Shown: piece by piece, positions 43,909-54,425 of the stretch | Layout of the letters: each line of letters starts with the position of its first letter | Numbering within the stretch: position 1 is the stretch's first letter | Source: Frigidibacter mobilis | GTDB lineage: Bacteria; Pseudomonadota; Alphaproteobacteria; Rhodobacterales; Rhodobacteraceae | Direction: 5' to 3' | Assembly (NCBI RefSeq): GCF_001620265.1 | Contig: NZ_CP012661.1 | Coordinates: forward strand, 2,232,001 to 2,296,000 | Length of the DNA: 64,000 bases | Made by a program: the position numbers and the translations under genes | The notes under the pieces: model-generated | The model's input: the letters and a program-made list of their open reading frames with translations, nothing else | Database searches by the model: none | Told to the model about the DNA's origin: nothing

Positions 43909-46900
43909 TCACTCCTTCAGCCGAATGGTCAGGTGGCGCCGTGAACCGCCGGCCGGCAGCGGCAGCGCGAGCGTCAGCCGCCCGTCCACAATGTCCAGCA
44001 GAGAGCCGTCGAGATCCGCCGAGGCCACGCCTTGGCCGCTGCGCCCCGGATTGTCGATGGTGGCTTGAAGGCGGGTGTCACCCAGCGCGATTGTCGCCTG
44101 CACCTGCGGCCAGTGCCTCGGAAAGCAGGGGGCAAAGGTCAAGCTCTGCCCCGCCCGCGTCAGGCCCAGCAAACCCTCTATCCCGGCGCGGTACATCCAC
44201 CCGGCCGAGCCGGTATACCAGGTCCAGCCGCCACGGCCCGCATGGGGCGCGGTGGAATAGACATCGGCCGCGACGACATAGGGCTCTACCTTGTAGCGCG
44301 CGGCATCCTCGGGGGTGAGGGCATGGTTGATCGGGTTGACCAGCGCGAAGAGGGCGCCCGCCGCATCACCGTCACCAAGGCCGATTTGCGCCAGGATCGC
44401 CCACATCGCGGCATGGCTGTACTGGCCACCATTCTCGCGCAGGCCCGGCGGATAGCCCTTGATGTAGCCGGGGTCGAGCGGGGTGCGGTCAAAGGGCGGG
44501 GCGAATAGCAGCGCAAGGCCCGGATCGGGCCGGACCAGATGCTCGGTCATGCTGGCCATCGCGGCGCGCGCGCGGGCGGGGTCCGCCGCGCCGGACAGCA
44601 CCGCCCAGGATTGCGCGATGCTGTCGATCCGGCATTCGTCCGACGCGGCCGAACCCAAGGGCGTGCCATCGTCAAAGGTGCCGCGCCGATACCAGGCGCC
44701 GTCCCAGCCGTCACGCTCGATCGCCTGCACCACCTGGTCTCGGTGGGCACGCCAGCGCGCGGCGCGGCCCGGATCGCGCCCGTCGGCCAAAGGCGCCATC
44801 CGGTCGATGGTGGCAACCAGCAGCCAGCCCAGCCAGACGCTGGTGCCCTGCCCTCCCTCGCCCACCCGGTTCATGCCGTCGTTCCAGTCGCCGGTACCGA
44901 TCAGCGGCAACCCGTTGCCGCCGGTCAGGTCGATCGCCTGATCGAGACCGCGGGCGCAATGCTCGAAGAGGCTGGCATGGGTGTCGGAGACGGCGGGCTG
45001 GAAGAAGTCGTCATGCGCGCCGGGCGGCAACGCCGGGCCTTCAAGGAACGGAATCTGCTCGTCCAGGATGGTGGCATCCCCTGAAACCGCAATGTAGTGC
45101 GCGACGCCATATCCCAGCCAGACCCGGTCATCCGAGATCCGGGTGCGCACGCCCTGCCCCGAATGCGGCAGCCACCAATGCTGCACGTCGCCTTCCGGGA
45201 ACTGCCGGGCGGCGGCGCGCAGAAGGTGGGCGCGCGTCATGTCCGGGCGCAGCGCGGTCAGGGCCATGCCGTCTTGCAGCTGGTCCCGGAAGCCATAGGC
45301 GCCGCTGGCCTGATAGAACCCCGCGCGCGCCCAGATCCGGCAGGCCAGCGTCTGATACAGAAGCCAGCCATTCAGCAAGATGTCCATCGCGCGGTCGGGC
45401 GACCTGATCTGAACGGCGGTTAGAAGATCGGTCCAGTAGCGCCGGACGGTCTCCAGCGTTTCTTCAGGATCGGCAGCGCGGTGGCGCAGGATCAGATCTT
45501 GCGCAGCTTCTGCCGAGGCCGCCTGGCCGAGCAGGAACACCATCGTCACGCTTTCACCAGGTGCAAGCGTCAGGAGACGCTGCAAGGCTGCGCAAGGGTC
45601 CAGCGCCGGGCCAGTGCGGCCCGAAAGCGGCAAGGCTCCGATCCCCGCTGGCACGGCCATGCTGCCGTTCTGGCCAAGAAACTCCGCCCGGTCCGCCGTC
45701 TGACTGGCGGTCTCGGCACCCAGATCGGCAAAGGCGACGCGGCCGGGGAAGGCGATGGCAAACGGGTTGCGGGCGAAGATGGCGCCGGTTGCTGGGTCTG
45801 CCGCAGTGATGACATGCGCCGCCGTAGCGCTGCGCGAGGTTCCCAGCACCCATTCGGCATAGGCGGTCACGGACAGGCGCCGTATCCCGGGCCCGGTATT
45901 GCGCAGGGTCAGCCGGGTGATCTTTACCGGCTCGTCGAGGGGCACGAACTGCACCATGTCCGCCGCGATACCGTTCGCCGCATGCTGAAACCGGCTGTAG
46001 CCAAAACCGTGCCGCGCCAGATAGGTGCCAGAGGTGCGGATCGGCAGCGCCGTCGGCGTCCACGTGGCGCCGCTGTCCAGATCATGCAGATAGATCGCCT
46101 CGCCCGCCGGGTCCGTGATCGGGTCGTTCGACCACGGCGTCAGCTGGTTCTCACGGCTGTTCTCGGCCCAGGCATGGCCGCTGCCCTCGGCCGAGACCTG
46201 AAAGCCGAAGCCCGGATTGGCGATGACGTTGATCCAGGGCGCGGGCGTGGTCTTGCCGTCACGCAGCACCGTGACATACTCGCGTCCGTCCTCGGCAAAG
46301 CCTCCGGTTCCGTTGAAGAACTCCAGTTCCGGTACGGGCATCGCCGGGGCAGCGGCAGCCACCGTCACAATGGCGGTGCGGGCGGGCAGCGCGGCGGCGG
46401 GTGCCAGCGCGTCGATCTGCGCGCCGATGCTGCCCCGCCGGGCCACCAGCGCAACACACGCGACAGACAGCAGCATCGCCCGCAATTCCTGTGTGACAAG
46501 GTCGGCGCGTAGGGTGTGGATCGCCCCCTTCGCCCCGCCCCGGTGCATCTCGCTGCGTGGGCGCGATTGCGCCGAGCGAACGGCAGTATCGATGGTCGTC
46601 TGCATGTCCTGCACGTAGGAAGATGCCCGGTCGTTCAAGATCACCAGATCGACATCGAGCTGCCGCATCCGCAGATACTCATGCGCGGTCAGCACCTCGT
46701 GCAGGGCGGCGGCATCCTCGGTATCGCTGATCTGGAACATGATGATCGGCAGGTCGCCCGAGATGGCCAGCGGCCAAAGCCCGGATTGCGGTCCGGCGCC
46801 GGCCTCGATCTGGCGCGGGCTGGCGCGCAGGCGCGGGTCGTCGCGCAAGATCATGCCGCCAAGGCGCTGGAAATCGGCGGCGGTGGCGGATGTCAGGCCA

Positions 46901-49900
46901 AGATGGCGCAGCTGCACCTGCCCTTGCGTCCAGGACAACGTCTCTGCCCGTTCGAACGCCGATGGGTCGCGGTGGCGGTCCACCTGGTCCAGAAGCACCT
47001 CCGGCGTGGCGGCAACGATGGTCCAGAAGGTGACACGCACCATACCGCCAGAAGGCACAAGAACGCGGCGGCGGATCGCGAAGACCGGGTCCAGCACCGT
47101 TCCCGTGGTGCAGGACAGGGCACCCTCGGCCATTGCCGCCGTGCCGATGCTGCGCCCCCGCCCGATGAACCGAGCCCTGTCGGTTTCATACTGGATGGGC
47201 GCGGTTTCCTGCCCCTCGACAACGGCGATATGCGCGGCCCACACCTCGGGGTCGGTGTGGGATCGGCGACGGCGCGTGGCGATCAGCGCGCCAAGCTCAG
47301 GGTGGAAATCCGTGACCACGAACAGCTTTGAAAACGCCGGATGCGCCAGGTCGGCAGCCGGTGGCGCAAGGACGAGTTCGGCATAGGAGGTCAGGTCAAT
47401 CTCGTGCGCGTGCCCGCCTGTGTTGGTCAGGGTCACGCGCCGCGCCTCTGCATCATCTTCGGCCGATACCACCACTTCGGTCGTCATCGACAGCCTGGGC
47501 GCCTGATAGACGAAGCAGGCAAGATGTTCGGAAAAGGCCGCACGGTGCCGCCCCGGATGTGCCCCCGTGGGCTGAACCCCCGCCGACCACAGCGCGCCCG
47601 ATGCGACATCGCGTGCAAAGATCGGCGAGCCGGGAGAGTCTTGCACGCGGTCGGGTCGCCAGCGGGTGACCGCGAGGTCGCGCCACCGGCTGAAGCCTCC
47701 GCCGGTTGGGGTCAGCATCACGCCATAGCTGCCATTCGACAGAAGGTGCCCGGTCGGCGCCCCGGAGTCCGGCGCATCGAAGCGGCGCGTGACCGGGGCA
47801 TCCGCCGCCTCGACCGTGGTGACAGGCACGTCTTCGGCGCGCGGCGGGGCGGCCGTGGCATCGCGCGGCACCCTCTCTTGCAGCAGCAGATCCACGGCGC
47901 GGATCATCGGCTCTGCGTGAAAGCGCGTGCGCAGGCGGCCATCTTGCAAGGTGTTGGCAATCGCGGTGATGGTCATGCCCTGATGGTGCGCCATGAAGCT
48001 TTGCACGATGGCATGGTCCGCCCCCGCAGGCAGTCGCTGCGCCGTGAAATCCACCGCCTCATAGAACCCGTGGCGGCCCTCTGCCCCGATCCCGGCAAGG
48101 CGGGCAAAGTTCTGCAGGGCCGCCCGCGGATCGACCATCGCCGCAAGGCCGGTGGCATAGGGCGCGACCACGCGGTTTGCGTTCAACCCGCGTTTGAGGC
48201 CGAGGCCCGGCACACCAAAGTTGGAATACTGATAGGTCATCTGCAGATCGCGGGCGTTGTAGGATGACTCCGAGACCCCCCAAGGCATCGCGTTCGCCGC
48301 GCCGTAAGCCATCTGCCGCGCCACGATCAGGCGGTTGGTCTGCTCCAGCACCGAACCCGCCGGCGCTCGCATCACCAAAGACGGCATCAGGTATTCGAAC
48401 ATGCTGCCCGACCAAGAGATCAGCGCAGAGCCCGCGCCGATCGGCGTGGCCGCGCGGCCCAGCCTGAACCAGTGCCGCGTCGCCACGTCGCCCTTGGCGA
48501 TGGCGAAAAGGCTGGCCAGCCGCGCCTCGGATGCCAGAAGGTCGTAGCAGTTCGCATCGCGGGCGTTGGTCGATACGGAGTAGCCGATCGACAGCAACTT
48601 CTTTTCCGGGTCGACCAGGAGGCCGAAGTCCATCGAAAGCGCAAGGCTGCGGGCAAGATATTCCACCGCCGCCAGCCGGTCCGCGTGGCCGCCTGCTGCA
48701 TCCTCGACATGGCCGACGATACAATCGCGCGCGGCGCCGCACCAGAATGCCAGATCGGCGGCCGGCTCGCCCCCCGCCTGCGCCAGTTCGGCAGCGTGGG
48801 CGGCCAGCGGCAGCAGATCGGCAAGCGGGTCTTGCCGTGCATTGCCGGCTGTCAACTCGTCCAGCAAGGCGCCGACCGCGTCGGTATCGGCGGGCAGCGC
48901 CTGCTGCGCGAGGGCGATGGCATCGCCAAGGCCCGTTCGGCGCGCGGCTTCGCTCACCGGCGCGGCCTGCCATTCCGCGCAGGCCTGCGCCACGGCGATC
49001 AGGTGCCCGGCGAGGTTGCCGCTGTCGACCGATGACACATAAGCCGGGTCCAGCACATGCAGATCGCGGGTGTCGTGCCAGTTGTAAAGGTGCCCGCGAA
49101 ACCGGGGCATCCGCTGCAAGGTATGCAGGGTCTGTTCCAGCCGGGTGATCGCGGCGGCCTGACCGATCCAGCCAAAGTCGCGCGCGACCGTCGTCGACAA
49201 CAGGTAGAGCCCGATATTCGTCGGCGAGGTGCGGTGAAACACCGTCGGGACCGGCGTTTCCTGAAAGTTGTCGGGCGGCAGGAAGTTGTCCTCGGCGGTC
49301 ACGAACGTCTCGAAATAGCGCCAGGTGCGGCGGGCGATCAGGCGCAGTGCACGGCTGTCGTCGCTGCCAAGCGGCGCCGCGTCCGCCACGGCCCGCGGCA
49401 GGCTGATGCGGTGCGCAAGGAGGGGCGCGGCCAGCCACAACAGCGCGAAGGGCGCCGCCACCGGCCAGACTGCCGGATTGATCGCCATCGCCGCCGCGCA
49501 GGTGCCAAGGCCAAGCAAGACCCCTCCGGCCATCCGCCGATACTGCGCCACCGGCCCCGGCCGTGCCCCCGCGCCAGAGGCGGCAGCCGTAACCCATTGC
49601 AGCAGGTGCCTGCGGGTCACCGTCAGACGGATCAGCGTCCGGGCACAGGCATCCGCCATTTGCCAGGCGCTCTCGGCCAGGAACGCGATGTTCAGCGCGA
49701 TCTGGGCCAGGGCGGCGCAGGTATCGGCGGCCAAAGCGGCAAAATGGCTGCGCGAGGTGATGCCGGCGCGCCCCGGAAGCACCGCAAACGGCAGGCCGAC
49801 CAGATGCGGCAGCGACAGCAGCACCAGCACGGCAATGGTCCACGCCGCGGCCACGGGCAGCGGCATGAGCCAGCCCGCGCACAGCGAGACAAGCGCAAGC

Positions 49901-52368
49901 GGCGCAACCAGCGCGCGGCGCAGGTTGTCGATCATCTTCCAGCGGCCCACGGCGGTCAGCCCGCTGCCGCGCCGGGCCAGCCACGGCAAAAGCTGCCAGT
50001 CGCCCCTCACCCAGCGATGCTGGCGGCGGGCAGCAACGTCGAACCGCGCCGGAAACTCGTCGACGACGTCGATATCGGAGGCCAGCCCGGTACGGGCAAA
50101 GATGCCCTCGTAAAGGTCGTGGCTCAGCATGGTGTTCGGCGGCACGCGGCCGGCAAGACTGGCCGAGAACGCATCGACGTCATAGATGCCCTTGCCGGTG
50201 AAAGAGCCTTCGCCGAACAGGTCCTGATAGACGTTGGAAATGGCGGCGGCGTAAGGCTCGATCCCACCGGGGCTGGAGAATATCCGCTGGAACAGCGAGC
50301 CTTCCGCGCCGATAGGCAGGGCCGGGGTCACGCGCGGCTGGATGACCCCGTAACCGGCGGTGATGCGCCGGCTGACAGGGTCGAACACTGCGCGGTTCAG
50401 CGGGTGAGCCATCTTGCCGATCAACCGTGCGACGGTATCGCGCAGCAGCCGGGTGTCGGCATCAAGGGTGATGACGAAGCGCACGTCCCGCGGCAGCGGC
50501 GGGTGTGGCAAGAAGCTTGTGTCCGTGGCGCCGCGCAGCAGCCGGTTCAACTCTTCCAGCTTGCCCCGCTTGCGCTCCCATCCCATCCAGACGCCTTCGG
50601 CCGGGTTCCAAAGCCGGTGGCGGTGGAGGAACACGAAACGGTTGCCATGATCGGATGGGTAGCTTGTGTTCAGCCGGGTCATCGCCGCGTCTGCCTCGGC
50701 GATCAGTGAGGCATCCTCGGGAGTTGTCTCGGTGCCTGCGTCCGGCCCGTCGGACAGCAATGCATAGTGCAGCGCGCCCCCGACGCTGGAGAGGTGATGC
50801 ACCTCCAGCTGTTCGACAAGCGCCTGAAGGTCACGCCGGTCGCCCAACAGGACGGGCACCGCGATCAGGGTGCGCAGATGCGGCGGGATGCCAGCCGACA
50901 GGTCGAGCCCCGGCAGCAGCTTGGGCCGCACGGCGCGCGTGACGGCGAGGTTGACCAGGGCGGTGCCGGTTTCGGTTGCCACGACAAGCCCGCTGAGGCC
51001 AAGCAAGGCCAGCGCAGCCCCGCTTGCTCCGGTCGCCCAAAGCGCCACCGCCAAGGCCCCGACCGATACCAGCGCGATGGCCGCCAGATAGCCCCCAAGC
51101 CCCAGCCGGCCCAAGCGGCGGCCAATCCGCATCCGCAAGGAGGGTGCGAACCCGATCACCTTCTCGAACGCTGTCCGCCCCGGCCCGATCAGCCCGATCC
51201 CCGGGTCCGGGACAACAGCGCGCGTGTCGGCGGCACCGCGCATCGCGGCAAAATCGAGCGCCGCCTCGGCAATGGCAATTTCCGTCAGGGCCGATCCGCG
51301 CGCAAACACCTCGATGGCGGTGCGATAGCTGTTGCGGGTGGCGAAATCCATGTCGGAAAAGTCGGACCGGGCGCGCAGCCGGGCGTCGATCAGGCTGACA
51401 TCCTCGACGAAATCCGCCCAGTCCAGTTCCGACGCAAGGCGCATGCTGGTCACGATGTTGCGCATCGTCACGTTCGACGCGCCCTGCCGCAACTGGGCAT
51501 TCTGCACCACGGTCTCGACGGATGATCCTTGCCGGTGCAGCCGATCTTCCAGCCATGTGTGCAGCGGCGTTTCTGCCGGGTCGAACCCCCTCAGCCGCTT
51601 GGCGATCTGGGCGGCCATGATTTCATCCAACGGGGCCGAAGCCAGTCCGGCAGTGGCAGAATACAGCGCCTCTTGGGGCGTGCGCGGAGAATCTTTCCGC
51701 GCGGCCAAGACCTGATTGACGATATCGTCGGCGATCTGCCGCTGCGCGTCGCCCAAGGTGATCTGCTCGGCCAGCCGGCGCATGTTCTCGATCAGCACGA
51801 TGCGCAAGGTGATGGCAACGGCCCACAGCTCGCCGATCGTCAGAGGGCTGACCTGCTGATAGGATTTCACAAACATGGCAAGGATCGGGCCCGTCAGCAG
51901 GCTGTCGGTATGGGCGACATAGGCCCAAGTCAGGCCAAGCACGCGCGGATAGCCGACAAAGGGTCCATTGGCCAGCTTCGGCAACTGCCGATAATAGCCT
52001 GTCGGCAGGTCGTCGGCGATCTGGCGGAGCTGCTGTTCGACAAGGTGAAAGTTGTCCAGAAGCCATTCGGCAGCGGGAGCGATGGGGCGCCCGGCCTGCA
52101 ATGCCGCCGCGCAAGAGCGGTAGGCGCCAAGCAGGAACGTCGCGTTATCCTCGACCCGTGCGGGCAGCGGACGGACACGCAGACGGGGATGCTGTGCAAC
52201 ACCCTGCGCTGCGGCCAGTGACAGCGCGTGATGCGCCAGCCGTTCCGGCCCGAACAGTTCCGAGCGGATGACGGCCGTATCTTGCCATAGGTTCAATGCG
52301 GGCGGCTGCCAGCCAGCGACGCGGAGCGCGCGAAGATGCCAGCCCCGAGCCCGGCTCGGGGCGGTCAC
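43909..52368 (-). CDS. ndvB: Cyclic beta-1,2-glucan synthase (NdvB/ChvB)
   Basis: A 2819-residue inner-membrane enzyme, the usual size for this family, that primes, elongates and cyclises beta-1,2-glucan from UDP-glucose. The GT84 glycosyltransferase part has FVITLDADTRLLRDTVARL (near residue 633) and the QxxRW signature QHRWVRGDW (near 784), with flanking membrane segments at about 420-470 and 830-1000. A glycoamylase-like middle part includes SFMAHHQGMTITAIA (near 1463). The C-terminal GH94 domain, which sets ring size, holds GTGDWNDGMNRVGEGGQG (near 2494). A GTG start overlaps the stop of a small upstream gene. The frame is uninterrupted over 8.4 kb. Confidence 0.93.
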   Translation of the reverse strand: MTAPSRARGWHLRALRVAGWQPPALNLWQDTAVIRSELFGPERLAHHALSLAAAQGVAQHPRLRVRPLPARVEDNATFLLGAYRSCAAALQAGRPIAPAAEWLLDNFHLVEQQLRQIADDLPTGYYRQLPKLANGPFVGYPRVLGLTWAYVAHTDSLLTGPILAMFVKSYQQVSPLTIGELWAVAITLRIVLIENMRRLAEQITLGDAQRQIADDIVNQVLAARKDSPRTPQEALYSATAGLASAPLDEIMAAQIAKRLRGFDPAETPLHTWLEDRLHRQGSSVETVVQNAQLRQGASNVTMRNIVTSMRLASELDWADFVEDVSLIDARLRARSDFSDMDFATRNSYRTAIEVFARGSALTEIAIAEAALDFAAMRGAADTRAVVPDPGIGLIGPGRTAFEKVIGFAPSLRMRIGRRLGRLGLGGYLAAIALVSVGALAVALWATGASGAALALLGLSGLVVATETGTALVNLAVTRAVRPKLLPGLDLSAGIPPHLRTLIAVPVLLGDRRDLQALVEQLEVHHLSSVGGALHYALLSDGPDAGTETTPEDASLIAEADAAMTRLNTSYPSDHGNRFVFLHRHRLWNPAEGVWMGWERKRGKLEELNRLLRGATDTSFLPHPPLPRDVRFVITLDADTRLLRDTVARLIGKMAHPLNRAVFDPVSRRITAGYGVIQPRVTPALPIGAEGSLFQRIFSSPGGIEPYAAAISNVYQDLFGEGSFTGKGIYDVDAFSASLAGRVPPNTMLSHDLYEGIFARTGLASDIDVVDEFPARFDVAARRQHRWVRGDWQLLPWLARRGSGLTAVGRWKMIDNLRRALVAPLALVSLCAGWLMPLPVAAAWTIAVLVLLSLPHLVGLPFAVLPGRAGITSRSHFAALAADTCAALAQIALNIAFLAESAWQMADACARTLIRLTVTRRHLLQWVTAAASGAGARPGPVAQYRRMAGGVLLGLGTCAAAMAINPAVWPVAAPFALLWLAAPLLAHRISLPRAVADAAPLGSDDSRALRLIARRTWRYFETFVTAEDNFLPPDNFQETPVPTVFHRTSPTNIGLYLLSTTVARDFGWIGQAAAITRLEQTLHTLQRMPRFRGHLYNWHDTRDLHVLDPAYVSSVDSGNLAGHLIAVAQACAEWQAAPVSEAARRTGLGDAIALAQQALPADTDAVGALLDELTAGNARQDPLADLLPLAAHAAELAQAGGEPAADLAFWCGAARDCIVGHVEDAAGGHADRLAAVEYLARSLALSMDFGLLVDPEKKLLSIGYSVSTNARDANCYDLLASEARLASLFAIAKGDVATRHWFRLGRAATPIGAGSALISWSGSMFEYLMPSLVMRAPAGSVLEQTNRLIVARQMAYGAANAMPWGVSESSYNARDLQMTYQYSNFGVPGLGLKRGLNANRVVAPYATGLAAMVDPRAALQNFARLAGIGAEGRHGFYEAVDFTAQRLPAGADHAIVQSFMAHHQGMTITAIANTLQDGRLRTRFHAEPMIRAVDLLLQERVPRDATAAPPRAEDVPVTTVEAADAPVTRRFDAPDSGAPTGHLLSNGSYGVMLTPTGGGFSRWRDLAVTRWRPDRVQDSPGSPIFARDVASGALWSAGVQPTGAHPGRHRAAFSEHLACFVYQAPRLSMTTEVVVSAEDDAEARRVTLTNTGGHAHEIDLTSYAELVLAPPAADLAHPAFSKLFVVTDFHPELGALIATRRRRSHTDPEVWAAHIAVVEGQETAPIQYETDRARFIGRGRSIGTAAMAEGALSCTTGTVLDPVFAIRRRVLVPSGGMVRVTFWTIVAATPEVLLDQVDRHRDPSAFERAETLSWTQGQVQLRHLGLTSATAADFQRLGGMILRDDPRLRASPRQIEAGAGPQSGLWPLAISGDLPIIMFQISDTEDAAALHEVLTAHEYLRMRQLDVDLVILNDRASSYVQDMQTTIDTAVRSAQSRPRSEMHRGGAKGAIHTLRADLVTQELRAMLLSVACVALVARRGSIGAQIDALAPAAALPARTAIVTVAAAAPAMPVPELEFFNGTGGFAEDGREYVTVLRDGKTTPAPWINVIANPGFGFQVSAEGSGHAWAENSRENQLTPWSNDPITDPAGEAIYLHDLDSGATWTPTALPIRTSGTYLARHGFGYSRFQHAANGIAADMVQFVPLDEPVKITRLTLRNTGPGIRRLSVTAYAEWVLGTSRSATAAHVITAADPATGAIFARNPFAIAFPGRVAFADLGAETASQTADRAEFLGQNGSMAVPAGIGALPLSGRTGPALDPCAALQRLLTLAPGESVTMVFLLGQAASAEAAQDLILRHRAADPEETLETVRRYWTDLLTAVQIRSPDRAMDILLNGWLLYQTLACRIWARAGFYQASGAYGFRDQLQDGMALTALRPDMTRAHLLRAAARQFPEGDVQHWWLPHSGQGVRTRISDDRVWLGYGVAHYIAVSGDATILDEQIPFLEGPALPPGAHDDFFQPAVSDTHASLFEHCARGLDQAIDLTGGNGLPLIGTGDWNDGMNRVGEGGQGTSVWLGWLLVATIDRMAPLADGRDPGRAARWRAHRDQVVQAIERDGWDGAWYRRGTFDDGTPLGSAASDECRIDSIAQSWAVLSGAADPARARAAMASMTEHLVRPDPGLALLFAPPFDRTPLDPGYIKGYPPGLRENGGQYSHAAMWAILAQIGLGDGDAAGALFALVNPINHALTPEDAARYKVEPYVVAADVYSTAPHAGRGGWTWYTGSAGWMYRAGIEGLLGLTRAGQSLTFAPCFPRHWPQVQATIALGDTRLQATIDNPGRSGQGVASADLDGSLLDIVDGRLTLALPLPAGGSRRHLTIRLKE

Positions 52369-52541
52369 GCGCCGTGACGCACGGGCGGGGGCGACACGCG
52401 GTCGTTCAGGTCAGCCGTACCTTCGGTGGCGTCATTGGACACTTGGCCCGGATCAGCGTCGCACGGTGCCTTCGCGGGCAGATCGGGCCGCACGCGGCGG
52501 GTCATCGCGGTCCAGTTGTTCTCGATCTGATCCCAGTTCAT
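52365..52541 (-). CDS. Small CsbD-like protein
   Basis: A 58-residue protein starting MNWDQIENNWTAMTRRVRPD. The MNWDxIExNW start is the hallmark of CsbD-type stress proteins, but the remainder is rich in Asp, Ala and Pro and does not match that family. AAAGGA lies at a good distance from ATG 52541. Its stop overlaps the GTG start of ndvB, so the two are translationally coupled, which makes the gene credible despite its size. Function is unknown. Confidence 0.6.
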   Translation of the reverse strand: MNWDQIENNWTAMTRRVRPDLPAKAPCDADPGQVSNDATEGTADLNDRVSPPPVRHGA

Positions 52542-52705
52542 GACGGTTCCTTTCGGGGGCAGCACCGAGTTGACATGCACAGGCATGTCTGCCGCGGCGC
52601 GGTTGGAGTGGGCGGAAATGCACGGATATCGCAGCGTTTCGGCCGCAGCGCGGTAGCGCCAGGCCGTTCAGGAACAGGCGTCAGCTTCTGCTGGCATGAC
52701 GACAA

Positions 52706-52942
52706 CTATCTGCGGCGGACCGAGTTCCCACCCGCAAGGATGCCGTTGATCAGCGCCGCCACGGCGCTATGAAGCTCGGCCTTGCCGTCGTCGCCCGCGT
52801 CATTCGAATGGGCCGCCGCCGCATCGCGCAAGATGCCGACGATCTCGTGTTCCGGCAGGATGTTGCGGTCGTTGAGCGCAAGCAGCAGCGACTCGCATAT
52901 CGACAGCGCTGCGGTTCCGGACACGTCTGATATCTGGGGCAT
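52706..52942 (-). CDS. Conserved hypothetical protein, 78 residues
   Basis: A short soluble protein (SICESLLLALNDRNILPEHE ... GILRDAAAAHSND) predicted as mostly helical, with a pattern I recognise as recurring in small alphaproteobacterial hypothetical proteins but without an assigned function. It lies upstream of the CsbD-like and ndvB genes on the same strand and is divergent from the Crp-type regulator. No ribosome site stands out; confidence rests on codon use and the family-like N-terminus. Confidence 0.5.
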   Translation of the reverse strand: MPQISDVSGTAALSICESLLLALNDRNILPEHEIVGILRDAAAAHSNDAGDDGKAELHSAVAALINGILAGGNSVRRR

Positions 52943-53142
52943 GGAACTGGCCTTGTATGGAGTGGTTAACAGCAGGGACGAAACGCCGCCTGCCGCCGGG
53001 GTCTGAACAGGCTTTGCATTTCCGTGGTAGGGTCGGACTGAGGCAGATCAGTTTTGCCGACCTCATCCTGGATTTTAGCCGGTCAAGCGGGTGCGTTCTG
53101 CGAACTTGCGCCACCTTGTCAGCCACCATAGGAGCGCCAGCC

Positions 53143-53871
53143 TTGGCAAACCGAAGCCCGTTCGCCAGCAAGCTCGGCGCCTTCGTCGCGCTTTCCGATG
53201 AGGAGATGACCCTGCTGGACAGACTTCACGTTCGGCGCAAGGTCTTTCCTGCCGGACGTGACATGGTGCATGAGGGGCAGAAGAACCCCTCTGCCTATAT
53301 TCTTGCTTCGGGGTGGGTGTGTTCCTACAAGCTTCTGTCGGGCGGCACCCGGCAGATCGTCGACTTTCAGATTCCGGGCGATTTTCTGGGCTTGAGGTCG
53401 GTTCTGTTCCGCACGGCCGACCACAACATCGAGCCTGTGACGAGGGTCGAGGCTTCCGAGGTTCTGGCGACAGACCTTCTGGAGACCTTCAGCAAGACAC
53501 CGCGCCTTGCCACTGCCGTGCTTTGGGCCGCTTCGCGCGACGAGGCGATGGTGGTGGAGCATCTGGTTGGCATCGGCCGTCGGGACGCGAAGGAACGCAC
53601 CGCACATTTCCTGCTTGAACTGGGTTCCAGGCTAAAGCTGGTGGGTCTTGGCTCCGCGTCGGGCTACGCCTGCCCGTTGTCACAAAACCTGCTGGCTGAC
53701 GCACTGGGACTGAGCGCCGTCCACGTGAACCGCGTCTTGCGCGAACTGCGCGAGGAGGGGCTGGTCACCTTCCAGCACGGACGGGTCGAGATACATGATC
53801 TCGACGCGCTTGTGCTGCTAGCGGATTTCGACCAGACTTATCTTGACCACGATGGCCCGCTGCTCAAGTGA
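53143..53871 (+). CDS. Crp/Fnr-family transcriptional regulator
   Basis: A 242-residue regulator. The cyclic-nucleotide-binding-like barrel is at residues about 15-125 (FPAGRDMVHEGQKNPSAYIL, then ASGWVCSYKLLSGGTRQIVD and FQIPGDFLGL), and the C-terminal winged helix has SQNLLADALGLSAVHVNRVL. No Fnr-type cysteine cluster is present, so it is not an iron-sulfur oxygen sensor. TTG 53143 is taken as the start because TAGGAG precedes it; the open frame extends 62 codons further without a ribosome site. Confidence 0.82.
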   Translation: MANRSPFASKLGAFVALSDEEMTLLDRLHVRRKVFPAGRDMVHEGQKNPSAYILASGWVCSYKLLSGGTRQIVDFQIPGDFLGLRSVLFRTADHNIEPVTRVEASEVLATDLLETFSKTPRLATAVLWAASRDEAMVVEHLVGIGRRDAKERTAHFLLELGSRLKLVGLGSASGYACPLSQNLLADALGLSAVHVNRVLRELREEGLVTFQHGRVEIHDLDALVLLADFDQTYLDHDGPLLK

Positions 53872-53987
53872 TCGGACCGCCTCCTGGGTCGCGGATGATG
53901 CCGATCTTCCTGCTGGCAATCTGTGGCGCTGCCTCGCCGTGTCGGAAACCTTGGCTGGGTCTGCGGAACCGCTGCAAGGAGCGCCCG

Positions 53988-54356
53988 TCAGCTCGCGAGC
54001 ATGCGTGCCATGGCGTCCAGGATGGAATGATCATTGTAAGGCTTGGGAAAGAACCTACTCCCGGCAGGCAGGCTACTCTCTTCGAGAATCGCGTTACCGG
54101 AGGCAACGATCAGCTTCACCGGCGGCCATCGATCACGGATGTAGTGAGAGAGCTTGAGCCCATCCATCGTTCCCGGCATCTGGACGTCAGTGAACACGAG
54201 GTCGATGTCGGCGCGAGATTCCAGAATGCGGATGGCTTCGTCAGCGTCGCGCGCCTCCAGCGCCTCATAGCCCGCCAATAAGACCAGATCCACCGCACCC
54301 ATTCGAATGATCGGGCTGTCTTCGACGACGAGGACAACCGGCTTGCCGTTATGCAT
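53988..54356 (-). CDS. Single-domain response regulator (receiver)
   Basis: A 122-residue receiver domain. VVLVVEDSPIIRMGAVDLVL holds the acidic pair, LVFTDVQMPGTMDGLKL the phospho-acceptor Asp, IVASGN the conserved Ser/Thr position and FFPKPYNDHSIL the Lys. No output domain is present. An ATG 36 bp further upstream is also possible. It lies 69 bp downstream of a histidine kinase gene in the same direction, its likely partner. Confidence 0.85.
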   Translation of the reverse strand: MHNGKPVVLVVEDSPIIRMGAVDLVLLAGYEALEARDADEAIRILESRADIDLVFTDVQMPGTMDGLKLSHYIRDRWPPVKLIVASGNAILEESSLPAGSRFFPKPYNDHSILDAMARMLAS

Positions 54357-54425
54357 AGGGTTCCCGAGATTTGCGGAGATCGCGTGTGACACGCCAGGTA
54401 TAGCGATCGGAGGCCAATAAAGTTC

